Positions 24,901 through 35,973 of a stretch of DNA of 64,000 bases are shown here, in pieces. A program made the translations under genes and the position numbers. The notes under the pieces were generated by a model. The model saw only the letters and a program-made list of their open reading frames with translations. It had not been told where the DNA came from and searched no databases. This stretch comes from Zygnema circumcarinatum (taxonomy: Eukaryota > Streptophyta > Zygnematophyceae > Zygnematales > Zygnemataceae). The stretch covers positions 1,037,705 through 1,101,704 of the forward strand of contig CM074809.1 in the NCBI GenBank assembly GCA_037447605.1. Reading direction: 5' to 3'. How positions within the stretch are numbered: the stretch's first letter is position 1; every line of letters begins with the position of its first letter.

Positions 24901-25056
24901 AACAGGCGGGACTTTGAGGAGCTGCTGCCGCACGTGCGGGAGGGCCTGGACGCGCACTTCACCGACAGCTACGAGGAGATATTCCGACTCGCGTTCGAAG
25001 AGGAGGGAGCGGCGCAGAGCGCGGTGGAGGAGGAGGTCGCTTCGACCTCGGCATGA
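15947..25056 (+). CDS. LON1: Mitochondrial Lon protease (ATP-dependent serine protease)
   Basis: Degrades misfolded proteins in the mitochondrial matrix. Twenty-three exons start at 15947, 17240, 17585, 17971, 18336, 18612, 18859, 19188, 19649, 20004, 20347, 20664, 20974, 21590, 21994, 22311, 22794, 23069, 23400, 23859, 24257, 24416 and 24838; all phases close, giving about 1086 residues. An Arg/Ser presequence precedes an acidic stretch. The N-domain begins at [18 protein letters not shown]. The AAA+ module has Walker A GPPGVGKT (about 538-545) and Walker B LVLIDEID (about 602-609). The protease domain has the catalytic Ser975 in [10 protein letters not shown] and Lys1018 in VKEK. Between AAA+ and protease sits a roughly 70-residue Glu-rich insert. 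Exons 5 (42 nt) and 21 (28 nt) are microexons. Introns hold CT- or GA-rich tracts. Confidence 0.96.
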
Positions 25057-25440
25057 GGAGGCAGCACATGCATTCAGAGGATGGGCACATCTCTCGTGTC
25101 TGCGTTTGCGTAGTAAGGAAAGGTGAAACCCTAGAGCTAGTTGGGAACAACATTGGAGGACACGGCCTGTACAGAGGGTAGCAGGTACACTCGGTAGCGC
25201 AATTACCATTCTTTCAATAGAAACATGGTCGAGAACAGTTTTGTAACAATTAAAAAAAACTCAACAGGGCTATGACGGAGCCTGCAGCTCTACATTATTC
25301 GCATCGATCAAAAAGAGAAAAAAACATGGTTTCAAAGGGATCTCAACCTTAAGAGGAACCGCGAGCTAAGCTACTGAATGCAGAATGGCTGGCTACACAG
25401 CCATGAAACAAAAGAATGGGAGTGCTATACAGCGCCACCT
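25057..25440. other. Short intergenic gap between convergent Lon and carrier genes
   Basis: 3' flanks of both genes. AATTAAAAAAAACTC near 25248-25262 and AT-rich words could be polyadenylation signals; nothing else seen. Confidence 0.4.
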
Positions 25441-27254
25441 CTAAAAGTGGTCCAAGTTTGCAAAGTGCTCCATGTTCCCGAGGTGCGGCCCTATGGTCTG
25501 ATGAATGGCGGCAAAGGCTGTCAGGACGCTGTACACAACTTCAAAAACGATGAACTGCGCAGCACTCCCCGGGATGGCCCGCACGAGGCACACGGAGAGG
25601 CCGCGGTAGAGCTCGCGCACAGAGCCCTCGTCTTGAAGGATGCGCAGCGCGGCGTGCAGAGCCCCTTTGAAGCGCGGCAGCGTCAGAGAGTCGGTTTGAA
25701 TGCGGCTCTTCAGCGTGTCAAAGGGGTACCCAACCTGCTCAGATAACGAGAAAAAAGGCGCCAATGGTCAGAGGAGAAAGGGGAGAAAACAAGCACATAA
25801 CTTCATTACCTGGTAGCATTCCTTCCGCAATTTAAGGTTTCTGCAATCATTCCAAAGCGGACAAAGCAACAGAATGAAGGAGGGGACATACGGAGAAGTA
25901 AGCCATGCCGGCCAGGCTGCCCGCCGGCCAAATATGCATCCAATGCAGGCCTTCCGGATGTGCATGTCTGCTGCCTCCCCTTCCAGCTCCCGGCTCCCCG
26001 AGAAGCAACATAACGATGTCATATACTCCAAAGAGCGCCTGTCCACCAGCAACAAACCCCTTCAATCAATCCAGCGATTGATAACAGCACGTATGCATAT
26101 CTGTGGCTAGACGGGTAGTCTTAATGGGCCTTTCGACTCCCTGACTTTAGAAAGGCCAAAAGCAAGTGTAGCGCCCTTTCTAGCCCATGACATGTTTGCA
26201 GAGATGATGCATGCACAGATTGCCCACTTTCAAAGGACTGCCGTTCTATCGGGGACATAGGGTGCATCCATCTTTCCAAGTACATCTCGTGTCCAGCCTT
26301 TCTAGAGAGCGCGTTTGCTTTGCACACAACTATTTTCCATCTAGCTTCAAAAAGCAGTTCACCCCTCTCATGAGTTGTTCCCTAAGGTTCTAGTCGCCGC
26401 TTAGATTGGACATAAACGCCGACAACCCACATCAATGCTCATGATTGCAACTGCAGCTTACCACGTTTCCGGTGGTCTCCTTGAGAAATTGGAACACCCA
26501 ACCGTAGTAAAGACCCAAAGGACCTTTTGCCGCAATCACCTCTTTCATCACATGCATTGCACTGGACACATGCATCTCAGCTGCATTTTTTCCGACATTT
26601 GTTGGGTTTCCTCTTCTTCCTCGCTTGGCCGCGCCAACTTGAAGCCGGGCTTTGACATGATCAAACGGGCAATAAATAATGCTCTCGACGGTTCCAATTA
26701 AAAAGCACGCAAGGATAAATCTGTGAGGTGCGAAAATGCTCGCTCCTAGCACCCCCCGGAGCCAGTCCATAGCTCCAAAAAGTAAAGCAACCCCAAGTGC
26801 GTTTTGAATCAACGGAGCTGCAAGCCCTTTGTAGAGTCCCGCCAACCCTTCCCTACGAATAATTGTCACCGTACAATGTAAAGGGCCCCTGTATAAGACT
26901 TTGTCACCGACCCGATCCTGAGATTGCGTTTGAATTCGCGTCTTCACAGTATCAAATGGATGACCTGCACACGCAAAACACGGGCTAGACATCGGCTTCT
27001 ATGGAAGTACAACGGGAAAGCATCTATTTACGTCATCATGCGAACACTGAATGCAATTTTACTACCATGCATAGAGTGAGAGTGAAAACCTAAAACGTCC
27101 TGTACTGAAACCATTTTCACTGCCTCGATTCTAAGTTAACAGAGCATTTTTGAGCAAATCCTGAAAGCAACCATGTGATTTGATCCGCACCGATGAGGAT
27201 CTCTGCAATTCCCGCACAGAAGCCGGCCACAACGCTTATCCTCGTGTCCCCCAT
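25441..27254 (-). CDS. Mitochondrial carrier family (SLC25) transporter
   Basis: Inner-membrane solute exchanger with the three-fold carrier repeat. Exons 27254-27191, 26964-26462, 26038-25892 and 25734-25441 join in phases 1, 0 and 0, giving about 335 residues. All three Px[DE]xx[KR] signatures are present: HPFDTVKTR, split across the first junction, CPFDHVKAR, and YPFDTLKSR at the start of the last exon. Each is followed by the matching amphipathic and membrane helices (for example GLYKGLAAPLIQN and LYRGLSVCLVRAIPGSAAQF). The profile resembles the carnitine/acylcarnitine-ornithine-BOU subfamily, but I cannot fix the substrate. Exon 3 adds a loop rich in Gly, His and Arg (GEPGAGRGGSRHAHPEG) between helices 4 and 5, which is unusual. 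Divergent from the hydrolase gene. Confidence 0.88.
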
Positions 27255-29008
27255 TTCTTTCACAGCATCAACTCAAATTGCTCTGCAGGTACGCAAATGC
27301 AAAGAAATTAAAACCAGTTACTGGTATTCATGCAGGGAATAATTAAATTGCGCAAGAGGCTGCCATGCATTGAGTTGAAACATGCTTTGCTAATCCAAGT
27401 GATAGTGAGTTTGTATTGATCCGAAGGCTGCGTACACAACTCCAATGAATCAAACAAAAACTCTGCAATTGTTCACGGATACGTGTCAATTGAACGATGA
27501 GGGCCTCTCGAAGCCTGCTAAAATGCACAAAAGCGCTTCTTGCTTTTTGCCTTTACTTTTGCCCTAATCAGAAACAATTCGTTTGATCCATTTAGGTCAT
27601 CCTTTCAGGAAATTGGCTATGTCATCACTTTAAATGAACTACAAAATCTGATGCTTGAGCAGAGTCTGCAGATCCATCCGCACTTCCGTGTTTCCTATCG
27701 CCATATGAAGTTATACCGTACCATTCCATCAGCGAAACCCTAATGCTCTGCCGAAAATGGATGACGTTGGCCACTCGCGAACTGTACCTGCCGGCATTGT
27801 CATCCCTTCATCACAAAGGCCTCCAAATCTCTCGCCAGAGACATCATCTGAAGCCAACCTTCAAATTAAACCAGAGAATATAGAATAATGTATGATTGTG
27901 ATTATGAAAATGATCCCCAACGTGAAGAAAAGTATCAAATTTCTGCCTTTTCCCGCCTAATATTGGGGCCCTGCGATGCCGCTCTCAAGCCCTCTGCTCT
28001 GCAGGATGAAGGCAGTTGCAGGAGCACAGACATGGGTCAACATGGAGCAACTCTGATCCAGATCAAACGGGATACGCGGAGATCTACCTGGTGGACCCTC
28101 GGATCAATACGGATCAACAATGCGCAACTGGAGTAGGGATGGATTAATTACGACTATATAATATATATTATATTATACAACTGTGACGACTAGATAACGG
28201 CTGATATATATTACTTTACAACGCCTTTACAACATGTACGGTCGGACGGTCGTATGATCGTACGATTGTACGGTATTATGCGGTACGAATGTACGGTCGA
28301 GCACGAGCAGACAGAGTGAACCAGACGGACGCATTTCGCAACGCTAACGCCAAAACGACCTAATTTTGGTATGGTATGACCGTACGACCGTACGAGTACG
28401 GTCATACGGTCGTTAATTGTTCAAAACGAGTGGGTATAATATATGTAATAAAATGTTTTACTTTGTAATATATTTGCCATCGTGAGTTCAATATATCATC
28501 CCCCGCCTATTTGTAATATATTACTACTTTTAAACCCGTTCTAAAGTATATAATATATTCGGAATTTATAACGCGGGCCATCCCTAAACTGGAGTGCCAC
28601 TGATCCGCTTGCGGGAGCAATTGCCCAATCTATGTGGAATCCGCGCAGTGAAGTTTCACAAAACTATGACACAAACTTAATTTGAACATAGAATAATTCA
28701 CGGAAATCGTAGTTAACCGTTTTTATTTTTGAGCTGGCAATATCTGATTGGCAACGGTAGCGTGGTTTCCACGGAACAATCGCTCAACGGTTTCCACACT
28801 CATGGAAACAGTAAATCTGCACTGCCTCGAGCCCGCCCTCCAAGGCGCCTTTCCTCCAAATGCGAATTTTCACAAGAAGTCGATTACCTTCCAATGACGA
28901 ATCGCCACGTGTAGTTATTGCATACGTGGCGGACACTGATTGGAGGATGCTTGACAAAGCAGAGAGAGGCAGAAGCTTGAAGGGAGAGAGGGCGCAGCTC
29001 CACCTTTG
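27255..29008. other. Long divergent intergenic region, AT-rich with GTACG-rich cluster
   Basis: About 1.75 kb with no convincing gene. A telo-box-like GAAACCCTAATG sits near 27735. From 28140 to 28560 base composition falls to strongly AT-rich (ATATAATATATATTATATT and similar) and encloses the GTACGG/CGTACG cluster described separately. Confidence 0.55.
28228..28420. repeat. Clustered GTACGG / CCGTAC palindromic words
   Basis: GTACGGT or its complement occurs repeatedly: GTACGGTCGGACGGTCG, GATCGTACGATTGTACGG, GCGGTACGAATGTACGG, then ACCGTACGACCGTACGAG. The left and right halves are partly inverted copies, so the region could fold on itself. GTAC is the core recognised by plant SBP-box factors. 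Confidence 0.7.
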
Positions 29009-32000
29009 ATGGAGGCAATTTGGAGGGCGCCGGCCATGGCCTCCCTCCACCTCATGCATGTCGGCCGGCAGCCATGGCCGCAGCACTGCTGCAAGGGAGC
29101 CATGGCCGTCCGGAATGGCTATGGAAGTCGGAGTCTGAGACCAGGGCAGCTGCTTTCAGCTATCTGTCTTTTCTCCATGGAGAAGAAGGCGCCATGGATT
29201 TCAAGGAGCTTCTCCACCCGCCGCTATTCTGTGACGCCGCAAGTGAGCAGCAGGGGAAATTCAAGGGGCCTCAGCTCACCGCTTCCGCGGACTGTAGCCA
29301 TGGCTTCCATCCTGTTCACTCTGCTCGGCCCTCCTGCTTGTGTTCTCGGCTGCCCAACCCTAAAGGCTCCGTCTCTATCGCAGCCCTCCCTCCTGCAGAC
29401 TGCTACAAGCACCAGGAAGAGGAAGCCTCTCTCACCTCCGCAGGGTGCTGCAGGGAGTCCACCAGGGTCTAAGGAGTCGGTGGAAGCTGTGGTAGCGGAG
29501 AAGGAGAGAAGGGTAGAGGAGGACCAGGACGAGGTAGAGCGGCTTGACAAGGAGCTCTCGGAGCTCCAGTCCATGGCGGATGAGACTCTGCAGCAACAGG
29601 TGGGCCTGCGGAGGCGCGACTATCCGTGCACGGCGGACGAGCTCCACTATGTCCCTTCGGGGGACTGGCGACTCGCCCTTTGGCGCTACAAGCCGCCTCC
29701 GAATGTGAGTGGGCAGGCGGCGCTCATTTTTAGAAGGCAGTTTTTGATGGAGAGGGGAAGTTCGACAACTGAAGGTCAACTATGCACTTGTCATCTGTGT
29801 CGTCCAAGTACCCACTTTGCGTTACAGCACGCATTGACAAATAGTTGAGGAATCTGTGCGGCCTGCTAATCGCATAGGCATGTACAATCAGAAATTTAGG
29901 TTTGGCTTACTTCATTTCTTCTGCTCTGCCTTTCAAACTGAAGGAGTAAGGCTGAAGTTAGCCTGGATAAGTGGATAACTTTAGACCTTTGGCGGAAAAA
30001 TGGTTGTTGACTTTGCACTAATAGCAACGATAGGATCACCGCCATAGAGATTATAGTTCAAAGGTCGCATGCTGACTTTAAATGATCTATATTTTACTAT
30101 CTCCATCGCGACTGTGCGCAGGCTCCGAAAAGGAACCATCCTGTAATTCTGCTCTGTGGAATCGCGACTAATGCAATTGGCTACGACCTTCATCCAGATG
30201 TAAGGTCAACTATGGCAGCTATAATGCACGCATTGAAATAACACTTTGTATGACCGATTTACATTACAGATCATCAGTTTACGTGGCTCCCGGATACTTA
30301 TGCATGCTGTTTTTTCATTTCAGGTCTCTCTGGCTCGACACCTTCGCGATAACGGTTTTGATACATGGACACTTGAGGTGCGCGGAGCAGGACTTAGCCA
30401 TTTAGCCGAGGAAGAGGACAAGCCAGCGGGAGAAAAGTTGGACGAAGTGAAGCGTCTGCAGAAGCAGGGGGGGGAAGAAGGTGATGCAAATCCAAAACCA
30501 TCTCCTAATGTCGAGTATACATTAAAGGGTTCAGGGCCTGATGACTTGAGTATCAATGTTGCCGATCAGAATGGGAGCACAAGACCTGTGGATTTGAACG
30601 GAACTGTGGATCAGCTTCAAGATCAGCTCGATGTTCTTGCAGAGGAAGGCCAAAAGAATGCATTTTCTGAAAAGTTGGTTGAAATGCGAGAGATTGCGAA
30701 GGGACTAATGGAGGAAGCTACTAAAAAAACAGCACTTTCAGAAAGAATTTCTGACTTGGCTGAGGGTATAAAGGGGGTTTTGAATGAAGAACAGAAGAAT
30801 GCCGTAGCCAGCAGGCTGGCAGACGTCCGGTCACGTCTGGCTCGATTAGGGGAAGAAGCACAGAAAGCAGGAGAGCCCTTGAAAGTGAATGAGCTCACAG
30901 AGAGGCTGAAAAAAATACTGGATGAGGGACAGAAATCTCAACTTTCGGAACGGATTTCTTCAGTTCGCGAAAGCCTGGGAAACCTTGTGGGAGAAGGGCA
31001 AAGGGCCGCCTTGACGGGAAGAATTTCGGACTTAGTGGAAAGGCTAACAACTTTACTGGAAGAAGGACAAAAGACGAGCGTTACTGCAAAAATTGTGGAG
31101 CTAAGAAAGAGGCTGGAAGTGCTTCTGGAGGAAAGTCAGTCTGCTGCATCTCCTAGAGTAGAGGAAGTGAGAGGAAGAATGGCGGTCATTTTGAATGAAG
31201 CACAGAGAACACTTGAACTCATGAAGAAGTATGATTGGGACTTCGATACCATTTTGTATGAGGATATCCCTGCAGCAATGGAATTTGTGGTAGAGCAATG
31301 TAAACCAGAAGACGGGAAAGTGATTGGCGTTGGGCATTCAATGGGCGGTATTTTGTGGTTTTCTCACCTTGCAGCAAAAGGTGCGTGTCTGGGCAGGTCC
31401 CTTTTTCTTTCACCTTTTCTTTCTATTACTTGCACAGACAGATGCAGTTTTGAGGAACATTCTGTATGTATCTTCAGAAGCTTCGATTCTTTTAGTGATA
31501 TCGAGGCTGATAGAACGATGTATCCTGTGAAGTGCAGGCGAGAAATCTGGCCTGGCTGCAGCAGTGGCAATAGCTTCATCCATGGACTACAGCCCCTCCA
31601 ATTCCAGTTTGAAGCTTATCGTGCCTCTGGTATGCTGAAGATCACATCTCACTTGCTAAATTGCGAAGCTCAACTTTCTAAAAGTAAGATTTATTAAGGG
31701 GTTCGGCGTCTTTATAAGTCAAAAGAAAGTCTAACGATAGTCGACACTACCGTCAAAATGAACACGTGAAGATTTTGACATCCCTATGCTTAGAGTTAGT
31801 GTGGTTCACTCACCCTCCTTTTTGCCCATCCTGTCCTGTTCTTGCTTCCGAACTTGAGCCTGCGAACTGTGCAGGCCACCCCTGCGAGGCTTGCCAGTGT
31901 CCCTGTCATCCCAATGGGTGTGCTGGCACGGACCGCGCTACCGTTCATCATGTACCCGCCGTACACACTCGCATGGATTGGTTACCAGATTTCCGCTCGC

Positions 32001-33033
32001 AACATGATGGACCCTGAACTCCTACAAAAACTCCTATTGAACAATTTCGGTGGGCGGGCCTGCCTTAGTACCCTACTTGATGTTAGGTCTAGATAGGAAA
32101 GTTCGCTGAAGTTTTTTGGGGGTGTTTTCCTGGTTCAAGGGTTTCGGGATCATGTAAACTGAGTCCTAAAGCCTGTGCTTGCAGACACGATTCCGGTGAA
32201 GCTGCTGCTGCAGATGGCCACTCTGTTCTATGGCTCAGGCCTTAAAAATCGCAACGGTACGGTGGAGTATAGAAAGGGACTGCGGGACTGCAATGTTCCT
32301 GTGCTCTCATTGGCCGGCGATCAGGATTGGATCTGTCCCCCCACTGCTGTCACTGGTGAGAACCACTGACCTCTCCTTTAGAGCATTTTTTTTTTTTTCA
32401 TTGAGCTGCATGGAATCGCCAGCAGGTCAGCGACTGAGCTAGAGCCAACTGTTCATAAGTCTAAGTGACGGCTGCTGTTCCTCGAATTCAATATTCATGA
32501 AGAAGATGTGCCATCTCTTTTTTCTTGCTGATCGATTTTTCCGTTCTTTGCGTTGGGACACGTCACTTTCTGGTCAGACACGTTGAAATACTTCCCAGAG
32601 GAAAAGGCCTCTTACCGGCTCTTTGGCGGAGGCCCCGATGAGCATAACTACAGCCACTACGATCTCCTTGTGGGCAAATATGTGAGTACCTTTTTTACTG
32701 AGGATTTGGAGCCTGCCCTTCATGCATAGCATCAAGTTGGCTCTCCGTTTTGTGATCCGTCTGCTCCTTTGTTCAGCCATTCACAAGAAAATGCTTTCAC
32801 CGGCCCTCCCCTTCTTAGGACTTGATGTTCTGGAGTTGTGGTGTTTACCGAGACCTAAATACGACCTATTCCAGTAATGTCTTGTGTAATGCCTGCGGTT
32901 GTGTAGCTCTTCCTCAGTTACGACTCTAAGCATTGAGGCTTTATGCCTGCTGCATGTCTTCCCTGTGCAGGCGAAGCAGGAGGTCTTCCCAGTGATCACC
33001 GACTTCGTGTTGGAGCATGATGAGTTGTCGTGA
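29009..33033 (+). CDS. Alpha/beta hydrolase of the plant UCP031088 type with helical repeat insert
   Basis: Probable organelle-targeted serine hydrolase; substrate unknown. Eight exons, 29009-29704, 30122-30199, 30324-31380, 31538-31629, 31875-32049, 32185-32355, 32578-32681 and 32971-33033, close in phase to 811 residues. The N-terminus is Arg/Ser-rich like a transit peptide and is followed by a short coiled coil. The fold starts at DELHYVPSGDWRLALWRY, with the oxyanion-side HPVILLCGIATNA. The nucleophile elbow is GHSMG (Ser597). The acid is likely in LAGDQDWICPP and the His in DEHNYSHYDLL. Residues 365-548 are eight tandem copies of a 23-residue amphipathic repeat inserted ahead of the nucleophile elbow. 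Family proteins in plants carry a comparable helical insert, but the regularity here is striking. Confidence 0.9.
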
Positions 33034-34373
33034 TGCGAACAAAGTTTTTGAACTTCGACCAACTGAACAGTCCTGTCGACTTCTTGTATATAATTTCGGC
33101 ATATCTCGGCATAGTGTTTCTTCCTGAGGAGTTTGAAGGAGGATGGGCGATGGCATCTCTGATTTCGTCTTTCTACATGCTTACTTAAAAGCGAATGGTG
33201 ACATACTTCCTGTTCAATCTCTAGTCATTTTTTTTTATAACCTGTATAGTCACTGCAACTTTTCTTGTACGGATGAACGAGGATGTAATGTAGCCCTATT
33301 CCATGAACTGCGACTTCAAGTGTTTGGATCTGAACCCATGTTTCAATTTGTTGTTGCGGGTACGAGGCCTGCTTTCATATAAATGGTTTAAGATTGCAGA
33401 CTCGAATGCTAAGACCAGCCGCCGCCCTTTCGCGCATTACGAGACCGCACGGGGGGACGGACGGACCACGCTTCAAGGATGAGCTTTGATTTAGGCGAGA
33501 GCAAAGGTTGGTAAGCTGTGTGCTGGGGTGGGTTTGATCGGACGATCAGGAATGACCGATTTTCTACCCGCTGACATAGCTGCTGCCGGTGTAAACCGGC
33601 GACTTCCGCCCTCTACATCGCTGGGCGTTTGGTGACAACTCTGAAACCCTAAAAGCCTCAAACCATTAAAAACCTTAAACATCCTAAAACCCTGAAAACC
33701 CGAAAAATCTTAAGGACTCTACAACCTAAAAATCCTAGAAATCCTGAAGGGACTCCGGACTCCGAAAAGTTTCCCTTTTCTTTGCAGTCTCTGCTTCGCG
33801 CCACCTCCCTCCCCCCCCCCCTTCCCCCCTCCCCTCTCCCCTCTTGATGATGTTCTCAAAGGGATAGAGCCCTTACTAGTCTTAGTTACTCCTAGGTTTG
33901 AGGAATATGAGCGATATTACACTTATCTGAACTAGCCACATTTCATGACATCAGCCATCAGTCGGCTTTGGCCTGATAATGAAGCCAAACAACCTCGCTC
34001 ACATGTAGACAACCACATCATAGGCCCTTGATGGGGAGGATTAAAAACATACACAATCTGTTTCTTTCCACATTCCTTCATCCACATGCTTCAATTGAAG
34101 CCTTAATTTCAGTTAACGAGCCTAGTACATCTGAACTACAATTGAGTCTACTGTTAAGACGACTTCTCGTCAAATCGTGGTTAAAAAGACAATCTCAGGT
34201 AAGCCTAAAGTAAGCAACAATGAAAGTACCGAATTTCGCTCTCGTGGCTCCAAAAAGGCACAGCTAAGCCATGGCCTTAACAAGTATGGCTTCGCTTTTC
34301 GCTGCCCTGCGACCACAGTGACTCATCTAAATCCAATGTTAAAAGGAGCTTCTCGCTTCCTCTTCCTAGCTTT
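33034..34373. other. Intergenic region with degenerate telomere-like tract
   Basis: 3' flank of the hydrolase, then a degenerate CCCTAAA-like tract (33643-33755) and a C-rich run (33808-33845). No gene seen; the short open frame at 33143-33382 has no recognisable feature. Confidence 0.5.
33643..33755. repeat. Degenerate interstitial telomere-like (CCCTAAA) tract
   Basis: A run of variants of the plant telomere unit: AAACCCTAAAAGCC, AACCTTAAACATCC, TAAAACCCTGAAAACCC, AACCTAAAAATCC and similar over about 110 bp, each about 7-14 bp apart. Too decayed to be a functional telomere, but clearly periodic. Confidence 0.65.
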
Positions 34374-35588
34374 CTAGCAGCAGACCTTCACTCCTTTCTT
34401 TTCTCTACGCTCGCTCCTCCCTCCTTCCGACCTTCCCTTCCTGTGCCCCCTCCCCCCCACCCTTGGGCTGCTCCGACTCTTATGTCCGGAGGTCCGCCTG
34501 CTCTCCCTTCCCACCTTTACTATCAGCCCCTTACTTCCGACTCGTCTCTGCTCCGATCGCTTCCTAACTCCCACCACATCAACCACTTCTCCTCCCCTGT
34601 TTCCTTTCTCCCCTACCCGCCATTCCCCACATCTCCCACCTCTCACCTTCCTCTCTGTCCTCTCTCTCCCACCCGACACTGGCCGACCCGTCTGTGAGCT
34701 GATGCGAATCCTGCAGAAACCATCGACCAGCATCTCGCTACTGCAGCAGGGGCATCTTGGCATTCCGCAATTCTCTACGCTGATTGGAGACACGGGAAGG
34801 CGCTCTTTCAACCCTAAACCTCCTCCTCGCGTGCTTCGTGGGCGAGAACATTTCTGTGTCACAAAATCTAAGTTTGACCAGAGAGGGAGCAGGTCGAACT
34901 CGTCCGACGAAAGGTACGCACTTCGACTCCGTCGATGCTTTTCCTTCTGTGACCCAATCCTGCTTATGGGCTGCGCATTTCCCCAAGATCGTGGTTTTGA
35001 AGCTGCCGGAGCACTTGGAGGCTGAGTGGCAGTAGCCCCCTCCTCTCCGCTGCTCCCTCCTCTCAAAGAGAAGCGGATGGACTGCAAATTTCCGAGAGAG
35101 ATCGACCTCGAATGGTGCCTTTCGGAACCTTTCAGAAATTTCCGCGTTTGCGGAACATAAGCAGGCCGGTGAGGAAGAAACACCTTTGAAGGCCGAATGC
35201 TGCTGAGAAGGTCCTTGGCCCTCTGCAGGGTTCCCGGACTCCTCTGAGCTTGAAGCAGCGTGATAGCTTCAAGCTCTTCTCCCCACGACTTCATGGCTGC
35301 CGCGTATTCAACAGCAGGTTGACCGCTCACCCAAGACGCATCGAAGAGAGGGGAGGAGAGAGGCTCGTCGGAGCTGCTTTGTGGGAAACAGGTGTCGCTC
35401 TCGTGCTCAACAAAGGAAGCCCACGTGTGTTCCAAGCTTTCGGAAGAGGGAGGGGAGTCTGCAGAGTTTGCGATGAAGGGGGGGCAGCTTCCATGGCGGG
35501 GGTGAAGCTGCCAGGCTGAGTGGGCAGCTGCAAGGACGCTCGCTGTAACCACTAAGTCCCCTGCGAGCTCGTTCAGCCCAAAGCACAT
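34374..35588 (-). CDS. Unrecognised intronless 404-residue ORF
   Basis: One uninterrupted frame from ATG at 35588. I do not recognise it. Residues 1-250 have balanced composition: a hydrophobic start (MCFGLNELAGDLVVTASVLAAAHSAW), a helical segment with YAAAMKSWGEELEAITLLQAQ, and Ser/Arg-rich linkers with SRSISLGNLQSIRFSLRG and RRSRSAYLSSDEFDLLPLW. A compact cysteine cluster, CGMPRCPCCSSEMLVDGFC, follows near residue 280. After that the protein is Arg/Gly/Glu low complexity and may be readthrough into a repeat rather than coding, or hide an intron. Intronless like its left-flank neighbour on the same strand, in a region where other genes are rich in introns. Confidence 0.5.
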   Translation of the reverse strand: MCFGLNELAGDLVVTASVLAAAHSAWQLHPRHGSCPPFIANSADSPPSSESLEHTWASFVEHESDTCFPQSSSDEPLSSPLFDASWVSGQPAVEYAAAMKSWGEELEAITLLQAQRSPGTLQRAKDLLSSIRPSKVFLPHRPAYVPQTRKFLKGSERHHSRSISLGNLQSIRFSLRGGSSGEEGATATQPPSAPAASKPRSWGNAQPISRIGSQKEKHRRSRSAYLSSDEFDLLPLWSNLDFVTQKCSRPRSTRGGGLGLKERLPVSPISVENCGMPRCPCCSSEMLVDGFCRIRISSQTGRPVSGGRERTERKVRGGRCGEWRVGEKGNRGGEVVDVVGVRKRSEQRRVGSKGLIVKVGRESRRTSGHKSRSSPRVGGRGHRKGRSEGGRSERREKKGVKVCC

Positions 35589-35973
35589 CTCTCCATCGCC
35601 TGAAGGAGGAGAAAAGGAGAGTGCGAGAGCGAGTGTGTGAGGGCAGAAAACAACGAATGATGCGGAGGAGTAAAGGCGAAGGTGGACGGAAATAGCAAGA
35701 TGACCTTAGCTCTGACTCCTTTCTGAATACCCATTCTTTGAAAAAAAGGGAAAAAAACGACTCCTAACCAGCAATAGCAGTCTCCCCCCTCCCCCTTCTT
35801 TCGAGATTCCTACCCTCCATTCAAAACTGACGGTAACAATTCACATGGGCCTTCCCGCCCCCCCCCCTTCCCTCCAGCTTTAGCAGCAGCTCTTAAAACA
35901 GATGTTGCTCCTCCCTTCCCCACTCCACTGCGACATCCCATGCATTCTTCCCCCCGTCCTCAGCCCATCAAAA
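35589..35973. other. Gap between two same-strand intronless genes
   Basis: 385 bp with short C-rich runs (CCCCCTCCCCC and similar). No gene seen. It serves as 3' flank of the pyrophosphatase-like gene and upstream region of the 404-residue ORF. Confidence 0.4.

Noticed and set aside
24373-25209. Minus-strand 278-residue frame over the Lon 3' end
   Set aside because: Shadow of GC-rich Lon exons 22 and 23, whose protease motifs are clear on plus.
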